64,000 nucleotides of DNA from Streptomyces mangrovi (GTDB taxonomy: Bacteria; Actinomycetota; Actinomycetes; Streptomycetales; Streptomycetaceae), in NCBI RefSeq assembly GCF_900114215.1, contig NZ_FOSG01000006.1, forward strand, positions 248,001-312,000. Direction: 5' to 3'. The position numbers and the translations under genes are program-made. Positions 57,991 through 64,000 of the stretch are shown one piece after another. The notes under the pieces were generated by a model, which saw only the letters and a program-made list of their open reading frames with translations, ran no database searches and was not told where the DNA came from. The stretch's first letter is position 1; every line of letters begins with the position of its first letter.

Positions 57991-58638
57991 TCACAGCAGG
58001 CCGGTCCAGTGGTCCCAGAAGCGGGTGAGGACCAGCAGCACGATGACGGCGTACCAGGTCGCCAGGATCACACCGTGCAGCTCCAGCACGGAGTGCAGGG
58101 CGCCCCGCGCGCGGCGCGGCACCGGCAGGACGCCGTGCCGGAGGTTGTGCAGCGTCACGTACCAGAACAGCGGGATGGTGACGGCCCACACCACGGCGCA
58201 GTACGGGCAGATCCGGCCCAGCTCGTAGAGCGACTGCTGGATCAGCCAGTGGACGAGGACGACCCCGGCCAGCGCCCCGGCGTTCAGGGCCAGCCACAGC
58301 GCCCGGTGCAGGCGCGCCCCCAGGAGCAGGGCCGCGCCGAGGGCGGCGACGGCGGCGAAGGCGCCCAGGCCGAGCAGCATGTTGGGGAAGCCCAGCACAC
58401 TGCCCTGCGGGCTCGACAGCACACTGCCGCAGCCGACGACGGGGCTGAGGTCGCACGATGGCCGGTAGTCCGGGTCGCCCAGCACCCGCCAGCCGTCGGC
58501 GGTCAGCTGGAAGGAGGCCAGCCAGCCGACCAGTCCGGTGAGGGTGACGACCAGGGCCGTCGCCCGGCCCGCCCCCAGGGGGGAGCGCCGCGCGGGCGCG
58601 GCGCTCCCGGACTCCCCGGGAACCCGCCCGGCCGTCAC
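57991..58638 (-). CDS. Vitamin K epoxide reductase (VKOR) family protein
   Basis: 215 residues from a GTG overlapping the narI2 stop (GTGA). Four or five membrane helices; the redox loop is YRPSCDLSPVVGCGSVLSSP and the active-site pair ELGRICPYCAVVWAVTIPLF (CPYC). LHGVILATWYAVIVLLVLTR forms the last helix. It would pass electrons between quinones and disulfides, as in actinobacterial DsbA-VKOR systems. No DsbA gene lies beside it. Co-transcription with the second nar operon suggests a link to quinol supply or to Nar/NirK maturation. Confidence 0.88.
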   Translation of the reverse strand: MTAGRVPGESGSAAPARRSPLGAGRATALVVTLTGLVGWLASFQLTADGWRVLGDPDYRPSCDLSPVVGCGSVLSSPQGSVLGFPNMLLGLGAFAAVAALGAALLLGARLHRALWLALNAGALAGVVLVHWLIQQSLYELGRICPYCAVVWAVTIPLFWYVTLHNLRHGVLPVPRRARGALHSVLELHGVILATWYAVIVLLVLTRFWDHWTGLL

Positions 58639-59447
58639 GCCCGGCTCCCGGTACGGCCGCCGGACCTGCGCCCACCGGACCCGTGCCCGCCGGAGCGGGG
58701 CCGGGGCACCCCGCCGCCGGGAGCCGGGACCGCGGCACCGCTCCGGCTCCGGTAGACCAGATAGGGCCGGGCCAGATAGCCCACGGGGGCGGACCAGACG
58801 TGCACCAGCCGGGTGAACGGCCAGGCGGCGAAGAGCAGGCAGGCGGTCAGGGCGTGCAGCTGGAACAGCAGCGGCGCTCCGGCGATCGCCTCCGGCTGCG
58901 GCTGGAGTGCGAACAGGCCGCGGAACCAGACGGAGACGGTGGAGCGGTAGTCGTACCCCGCGCCGAACACATTGTGGGCGGCGGTCGCGGCGATGCCCAG
59001 CACCACGGTGGCGGACAGCAGCGGGAAGAGGACCTTGTCGCTGCGGTCGGTTCCCAGCCGGACCCGGCGGGTCAGCAGCCGGCGGGCGCAGAGCATGCCC
59101 AGGCCGGCCACCATGGCCACCCCGGCGACCGAGCCCGCCCACACGGCCGTCAGGTGGTAGGTGTGCTCGTCGACACCGACCGCCTCCGTCCACGAGGCCG
59201 GCACGGCGAGGCCGACGACATGTCCGGCGATCACCATGAAGGCGCCCAGGTGGAACAGCGGGCTGCCCCAGCGCAGCCACCGGTGCTCCAGCAGCTGGCT
59301 GGTGCGGGAGGTCCAGCCGAACTGGTCCTGCCGGTAGCGCCAGACGTGTCCCACCGCGAACACGGCGAGGCAGACATAGGGGACGGCCACCCACAGCAGG
59401 AGTTCGGCGCCACTCGCCGCGGCCAGGGGGACGGGTGCGGCGCTCAT
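58635..59447 (-). CDS. narI: Nitrate reductase gamma chain NarI (copy 2)
   Basis: 270 residues. Haem ligands are in GSPLFHLGAFMVIAGHVVGL and LLFQLHALTACLLFAAWPFT then RLVHVWSAPVGYLARPYLVY. The N-terminal ATG overlaps narJ2 (ATGA). The C-terminal tail (SGGHGSGGRRSGGRTGSRA) is longer and more basic than in copy 1, and the sequence diverges clearly from it, so the two operons are not a recent duplication. Confidence 0.96.
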   Translation of the reverse strand: MSAAPVPLAAASGAELLLWVAVPYVCLAVFAVGHVWRYRQDQFGWTSRTSQLLEHRWLRWGSPLFHLGAFMVIAGHVVGLAVPASWTEAVGVDEHTYHLTAVWAGSVAGVAMVAGLGMLCARRLLTRRVRLGTDRSDKVLFPLLSATVVLGIAATAAHNVFGAGYDYRSTVSVWFRGLFALQPQPEAIAGAPLLFQLHALTACLLFAAWPFTRLVHVWSAPVGYLARPYLVYRSRSGAAVPAPGGGVPRPRSGGHGSGGRRSGGRTGSRA

Positions 59448-60247
59448 CGGGAGCCCTCCGGGGTCGACAGGGGCGGCATGACGGTGGGCGGGGCCTGCCG
59501 GGGCGGGACGAACGCGCCCGGCGGCGCGAACTCGCCCGCCCCGTACGGGTCGAGTCCGACGTCCTCGGCGGGCGGGCCCTGGGCGGCGAGCTCGGCGACG
59601 GCCTTCAGATCGGCCTCGGTGGCGGGCGGCAGCAGGGTCAGCAGCGCGGCGAGCACGTGCCGGTAGGGGGAGCCGCCGTCGGCCAGCGCGTGGTGGATCA
59701 GCTCCAGCCCGCGCCGGTGCAGGCGCAGCGGGGCCTCGCCCGCGCGCGGTCCGGCGAGCGAGGCGTACTCCAGGACGACCGGGAGGTGGTCGGGCAGCTC
59801 GCCGCCGTCGGTGTCCCAGCCGGTGGCGCGGTAGCGCTGGGCGAGGGTCAGCAGCGCCATGCCGCGGCGGCGGGTGTCGCCGTGCAGGTAGTAGGTGAGG
59901 TAGAGGCCGCTGCGGCGCCGCAGGTCGAACGTCTCGACGTAGTGCCGCTCCAGCGCGTCCGGCTCCTGTCCGGCGAACCACTCGGTGAACGCGGCCAGAC
60001 GCTCGGCGGCGGGGGAGGGCGGCAGCGCCTCGACGGTGGCGGTGAGCACCGGCCGGGCGGCGGTGAGCGAGGCGTCCGGGTACTGCAGCAGCAGGGACAT
60101 CAGCCGCAGCAGCAGGGCCCGCGTCTCCTCCTCCTCGGGCGTGAGCGGGGCGGCCGACCGGTGCGGGCGGCGCAGGGCCGCCTTCACCCGGGTGCGGACG
60201 GTGGCGGGCGGGGGGTACCCCCGGACGGAGTTCGGGAGGGGGCTCAT
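59444..60247 (-). CDS. narJ: Nitrate reductase assembly chaperone NarJ (copy 2)
   Basis: 267 residues, ATG overlapping narH2 (ATGA). LLLRLMSLLLQYPDASLTAA, ERHYVETFDLRRRSGLYLTY and YLHGDTRRRGMALLTLAQRY are the chaperone core. It has an extended N-terminus (VRTRVKAALRRPHRSAAPL) and a Pro-rich C-terminus compared with copy 1. Confidence 0.95.
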   Translation of the reverse strand: MSPLPNSVRGYPPPATVRTRVKAALRRPHRSAAPLTPEEEETRALLLRLMSLLLQYPDASLTAARPVLTATVEALPPSPAAERLAAFTEWFAGQEPDALERHYVETFDLRRRSGLYLTYYLHGDTRRRGMALLTLAQRYRATGWDTDGGELPDHLPVVLEYASLAGPRAGEAPLRLHRRGLELIHHALADGGSPYRHVLAALLTLLPPATEADLKAVAELAAQGPPAEDVGLDPYGAGEFAPPGAFVPPRQAPPTVMPPLSTPEGSR

Positions 60248-61785
60248 GCGGGGTCTCCTTCCGGGGAGGCCGGGGCGCGGCGCAGGGTGGGGATGCCGAG
60301 CATCACGCGGCGGCCGTCGGACGGCTGGGGGTCGCCGGAGGACTCCACGGGGCAGCGGTTCTCCATCGCGGTCAGCGCCGCCGCGTCCTCCTTGTGGGCG
60401 GCCGGGACGACGTAGCGGTCGGCGTACTTGGCGACGGCCAGCAGGCGGTGCAGGTCCTCGGCCTCACCGGGGGTGAGCCCGACGGCCCTCAGGGCCGCCT
60501 CGTCGCCGGCCTCGCCGAGGGTGCGCTCGCGCATGTAGGAGCGCAGCGCGGTGAGCTTCATCAGCACCCCGCCGACCACGTCGGCGTCCCCGGCGGTGAA
60601 CAGCTCGGCCAGGTACTCCAGGGGGATGCGCAGCCGGGTGACGGCCGCGAACACGTGGTCGGGGTCGTCCTGGTTCCCGCCGGCCGCGTCGACGGCGTCC
60701 AGGACGGGCGACAGCGGGGGCACGTACCAGACCATGGGCAGGGTGCGGTACTCCGGGTGCAGCGGCAGGGCCACCCGGTACCTCATGACCAGGTCGTACA
60801 CGGGGGAGCGGCGGGCGGCCTCCAGCCAGTCCTCCGGGATGCCGGACGCGCGGGCCGCGGCGATCACCTCCGGGTCGCGCGGGTCGAGGAAGACACCGCG
60901 CTGGGCGTCCAGGAGGTCCTTCTCGTCGGGTGTGGAGGCCGCCTCGCCGACCCGGTCGGCGTCGTACAGGAGCAGGCCCAGGTAGCGCAGCCGCCCCACG
61001 CAGGTCTCGGAGCAGACGGTGGGCTGCCCGGCCTCGATGCGCGGGAAGCAGAAGGTGCACTTCTCGGCCTTGCCGGTGGCGTGGTTGACGTAGACCTTCT
61101 TGTACGGGCAGGCGGTCACGCACATCCGCCAGCCGCGGCAGCGGTCCTGGTCGACCAGGACGATGCCGTCCTCGACCCGCTTGTACATCGCGCCGGACGG
61201 GCAGGCGGAGACACAGGCCGGGTTGAGGCAGTGCTCGCACAGCCTCGGCAGGTGGAAGAGGAAGGTCTGCTCGAACTCGAACCTGACCTTCTCGGCCCAG
61301 TCCCCGCCGAGGTTGGGGTCGCCGCCGGCGTTCTCCGGGGCGCCCCCGAGCCCGTCCTCCCAGTTGGCGCCCCAGGTGATGGAGGTGGGTTTCCCGGTGA
61401 GCACCGAGCGGGGACGGGCGACGGGCATGTCCGGCCCGGCGGGGGCGCTGACGAGGTTGTCGTAGTCGTAGGTGACCGGCTCGTAGTAGTCCTCCAGGGA
61501 GGGCAGGTCCGGGTTGGAGAACAGCGACAGCAGCCGCCTGACCCGGCCGCCGGAGCGCAGGACGAGCCGCCCGCGCCTGTCCAGCATCCAGCCGCCCTTC
61601 CACTGCTCCTGGTCCTCGTAGCGGCGCGGATAGCCGACGCCGGGCTTGGTCTCGACGTTGTTGAACCAGGCGTACTCCACGCCACTGCGGTTGGTCCACG
61701 TCTGCTTGCAGGTGACCGAGCAGGTGTGGCACCCGATGCACTTGTCGAGGTTCATCACCATCGCGATCTGGGCCATGACGCGCAT
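60244..61785 (-). CDS. narH: Nitrate reductase beta chain NarH (copy 2)
   Basis: 513 residues. Cluster motifs are LDKCIGCHTCSVTCKQTWTN, RLCEHCLNPACVSACPSGA, DRCRGWRMCVTACPYKK and KCTFCFPRIEAGQPTVCSET. It lacks the 60-residue Gly/Pro-rich tail of copy 1. Begins 1 bp after the narG2 stop. Confidence 0.97.
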   Translation of the reverse strand: MRVMAQIAMVMNLDKCIGCHTCSVTCKQTWTNRSGVEYAWFNNVETKPGVGYPRRYEDQEQWKGGWMLDRRGRLVLRSGGRVRRLLSLFSNPDLPSLEDYYEPVTYDYDNLVSAPAGPDMPVARPRSVLTGKPTSITWGANWEDGLGGAPENAGGDPNLGGDWAEKVRFEFEQTFLFHLPRLCEHCLNPACVSACPSGAMYKRVEDGIVLVDQDRCRGWRMCVTACPYKKVYVNHATGKAEKCTFCFPRIEAGQPTVCSETCVGRLRYLGLLLYDADRVGEAASTPDEKDLLDAQRGVFLDPRDPEVIAAARASGIPEDWLEAARRSPVYDLVMRYRVALPLHPEYRTLPMVWYVPPLSPVLDAVDAAGGNQDDPDHVFAAVTRLRIPLEYLAELFTAGDADVVGGVLMKLTALRSYMRERTLGEAGDEAALRAVGLTPGEAEDLHRLLAVAKYADRYVVPAAHKEDAAALTAMENRCPVESSGDPQPSDGRRVMLGIPTLRRAPASPEGDPA

Positions 61786-61786
61786 C

Positions 61787-64000
61787 TCAGTACTCCACTC
61801 GCTGGTCGCGGCGGCGGATGACGGTGACCTCGTCGCGCTGGTTGCCGGTCGGTCCGTAGTAGTTGAAGGCGTAGGTGAACTGCGCGTAACCGCCCGCGAG
61901 ATGGGTCGGCTTGAGCAGCAGCCTGGTCAGCGAGTTGTGGATGCCGCCGCGCCTGCCGCTGACCTCGGTCTTCGGCACGTTCACGTTGCGGTCCTGGGCG
62001 TGGTACATGTACACCGTGCCCTCGGGCATGCGGTGGGTCACCACCGCCCGTGCGGCGACGACGCCGTTGCGGTTGTACGCCTCGATCCACTCGTTGTCCT
62101 TCACGCCGATCCTCTCTGCGTCCTCCCGGCTCATCCAGATCGTGGGACCGCCCCGGGAGAGGTCGAGCATGTACTTGTTGTCCTGGTAGTTGGAGTGGAT
62201 GGACCACTTCGAGTGCGGGGTGAGGTAGCGGACCGTGACCTCGGCCCGGCCGTCCTCGCGCAGGTGCTCGTCGCCGTAGTGCCGGGGCGTGTTCAGCGGG
62301 GGCCGGTAGACGGGCAGCTGCTCGCCGAGTTCGGCCATCCAGTCGTGCTGGACGAAGAAGTGCTGGCGGCCGGTGAGGGTGTGCCAGGGCTTGAGGTGCT
62401 CGGTGTTGATGACGAAGGGCGAGTAGCGGCGGCCGCCCGTCTCCGATCCGGACCACTCGTACGAGGTGATGACGGAGCGCGGCTGTGCGCGGGTGTCGGC
62501 GAAGGTGATCCGCTCGGCCTCGCGCTCGGCGGACAGCTCCACCAGGCCCTCGCTGCCGGTCTGCCGCTCCAGCTCGCGGAAGCCCTCGGTGGCCAGACGC
62601 CCGTTGGTGGTGCCGGACAGGGCCAGGATCGCCTCGCACATGTCGGAGGCGGTGGCCAGGGAGGGCCGGCCGGCGGCCGCCCCGTCGCGGACGGTGCCGC
62701 AGCGGCGGCGCAGTTCGCCGATCTCCTGGTCCGGGTGGACGGTGACGCCCTTGGTGGTAGTGCCCAGGGTGTCCAGCAGCGGCCCGACGGCGCGCATCTT
62801 CTGCGCGACCGCCGCGTAGTCCCGCTCGACGGTCACCAGCTTGGGCATGGTCCGGCCGGGCACCGGCTCGCACTCGCCGGCCTTCCAGTCGCGCACCACC
62901 CCGCCGGGCTGGGCGAGTTCGTCGGGGGTGTCGTGCAGCAGGGGCACGGCCAGGACGTCGGTGCGGGTTCCCAGGTGCCCGGCCGCCAGCTCGCTGAACC
63001 GGTCGGCGAGGGTGAGGAAGGTGTCGTAGTCGGTACGGGCCTGCCAGGGCGGGGCGATGGCCGGGGTGAAGGCGTGGACGAAGGGGTGCATGTCCGTGCT
63101 GGACAGGTCGTCCTTCTCGTACCAGGTGGCGGCCGGCAGCACGACGTCGGAGAGCAGGCCGGTGGAGGTCATCCGGAAGTCCATGGTGACCAGCAGGTCG
63201 AGCTTGCCCTCGGGCGCCTCCTCGCGCCAGACCACCTCCCGCGGGCGCCCCTCGGGCGGCGTCTGCTCCGAGCGCACGGCCGCGTCCGTGCCCAGCAGAT
63301 GGCGCAGGAAGTACTCGTTGCCCTTGCCGGAGGAGCCCAGCAGGTTGGCCCGCCACACCGTCAGTACGCGGGGGAAGTTGGCCGGGTCGTCCGGGTCCTC
63401 GGCGGCGAACCGCAGCCGCCCGGACCTCAGCTCCTCCACGATGTGCTCGGGGACGGGCCGGCCCGCGGCCTTCGCCTCGTCCGCCAGATCGAGCGGGTTG
63501 CGGTTGAAGGCGGGGTGCCCCGGCGTCCAGCCCAGCCGGACCGCCTGTGCCAGGCAGTCCGCGAACGCCTTCCCCTTGAACCGTCCCTCGCCCAGCGGAG
63601 AGGCCAGCTCGTCGGGCCCGAACGCCTCGTAGCGCCACTGGTCGGAGTTCAGGTACCAGTACGAGGTGCCGGCCATGTGCCGGGTCGGCCGCTGCCAGTC
63701 GAACGCGAAGGCCAGGTGCTGCAGCCCGGTGACCGGGCGGACCTTCTCCTGGCCGACGTAGTGGGCCCAGCCGCCGCCGTTGACGCCCTGGCAGCCGGTG
63801 ATGGTCGTCAGCGCCAGGAAGGCGCGGTAGATGGTGTCGGAGTGGAACCAGTGGTTGGTGCCCGCGCCGAGGGCGATCATGGAGCGGCCGCCGGTGCGCT
63901 CGGCGTTACGGGCGAACTCGCGGGCGATCCGGGCCGCCTGCGCCGCCGGGACGGAGGTGATCGTCTCCTGCCAGGCAGGGGTGTACGGCCGGTCCGCGTC
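61787..64000 (-). CDS. narG: Nitrate reductase alpha chain NarG (copy 2, C-terminal 737 aa)
   Basis: The frame is open to the right edge, where it reads DADRPYTPAWQETITSVPAA, so roughly the first 500 residues are outside the window, including the FS0 site and Mo ligand. Present are GRSMIALGAGTNHWFHSDTI, NGGGWAHYVGQEKVRPVTGL, LSDVVLPAATWYEKDDLSST and NYYGPTGNQRDEVTVIRRRD. Collinear with copy 1. Promoter and regulatory sites of this operon are outside the window. Confidence 0.96.
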   Translation of the reverse strand, partial: DADRPYTPAWQETITSVPAAQAARIAREFARNAERTGGRSMIALGAGTNHWFHSDTIYRAFLALTTITGCQGVNGGGWAHYVGQEKVRPVTGLQHLAFAFDWQRPTRHMAGTSYWYLNSDQWRYEAFGPDELASPLGEGRFKGKAFADCLAQAVRLGWTPGHPAFNRNPLDLADEAKAAGRPVPEHIVEELRSGRLRFAAEDPDDPANFPRVLTVWRANLLGSSGKGNEYFLRHLLGTDAAVRSEQTPPEGRPREVVWREEAPEGKLDLLVTMDFRMTSTGLLSDVVLPAATWYEKDDLSSTDMHPFVHAFTPAIAPPWQARTDYDTFLTLADRFSELAAGHLGTRTDVLAVPLLHDTPDELAQPGGVVRDWKAGECEPVPGRTMPKLVTVERDYAAVAQKMRAVGPLLDTLGTTTKGVTVHPDQEIGELRRRCGTVRDGAAAGRPSLATASDMCEAILALSGTTNGRLATEGFRELERQTGSEGLVELSAEREAERITFADTRAQPRSVITSYEWSGSETGGRRYSPFVINTEHLKPWHTLTGRQHFFVQHDWMAELGEQLPVYRPPLNTPRHYGDEHLREDGRAEVTVRYLTPHSKWSIHSNYQDNKYMLDLSRGGPTIWMSREDAERIGVKDNEWIEAYNRNGVVAARAVVTHRMPEGTVYMYHAQDRNVNVPKTEVSGRRGGIHNSLTRLLLKPTHLAGGYAQFTYAFNYYGPTGNQRDEVTVIRRRDQRVEY

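Overview
The window is high-GC actinobacterial DNA, almost certainly from Streptomyces or a close relative. Pointers are the codon use, GTG/TTG starts, ATGA and GTGA start-stop overlaps, rare TTA (bldA-type) codons in three genes, a whiJ/abaA-like XRE-DUF397-ATPase locus, a streptogrisin-C-like protease, a secreted intradiol dioxygenase with a CBM5/12 module, and actinobacterial-type AAC(2') and macrolide phosphotransferase genes. No rRNA, tRNA, CRISPR array, insertion sequence or prophage was recognised.

Layout. 0-9 kb: a truncated LysR gene, a pair of overlapping zinc-ribbon microproteins, a TetR gene beside an SCO6745-like gene, the dioxygenase with an AraC regulator, a Tat-exported neutral ceramidase, aac(2')-I and a small basic protein. 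9-17 kb: a LacI regulator, a TTA-containing membrane glycosyltransferase, then a 3.3 kb block (DHFR-like, SRPBCC and ArsR operon, macrolide phosphotransferase, GNAT). This block is bounded by related repeats: on the right an intact pair of HEAT-like and DUF7919-like genes, on the left a fused, decayed copy of their 3' ends. 17-27 kb: an operon of VWA metallopeptidase-like protein and MoxR ATPase, a VOC protein, a wHTH, RHH and DUF433 operon, the whiJ-like locus, a tautomerase-like/YHS fusion and a DinB-like enzyme. 27-40 kb: a serine hydrolase, methyltransferases, a CBS-BON protein, FadD, the streptogrisin-C-like protease, a membrane protein ending in an FtsK-gamma-like winged helix, LysR, XRE and TetR regulators, a methionine aminopeptidase fragment, a hydrolase and a GNAT.

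40.7-64 kb is a nitrate/nitrite respiration island. One arm (minus strand) encodes a cysteine-containing HTH regulator, an NnrS-like membrane protein and a copper nitrite reductase fused to a large polytopic membrane domain. Divergent from it are a hemerythrin-DUF2249 protein, then a second compact NirK, a CopD-like membrane protein, the NarK transporter, a small hemerythrin protein, a full narGHJI operon with a cupin, and then, converging on it, a second narGHJI operon ending in a VKOR-family gene (its narG runs off the window). Together these genes would import nitrate, reduce it to nitrite with two quinol-linked Nar complexes, reduce nitrite to NO with two NirK enzymes, and sense or buffer NO and O2 through the hemerythrin, NnrS-like and cysteine-regulator proteins. 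Putative operators (a 14-bp palindrome across the regulator's start codon, DevR/OsdR-like GGGACC/GGTCCC palindromes before narK, and a TCGGAA-N4-TTCCGA palindrome before narG) suggest oxygen/NO control.

Many operons end in long perfect GC-rich hairpins without a U-tract, and several genes look leaderless, with a -10-like hexamer 6-7 nt before the start codon.
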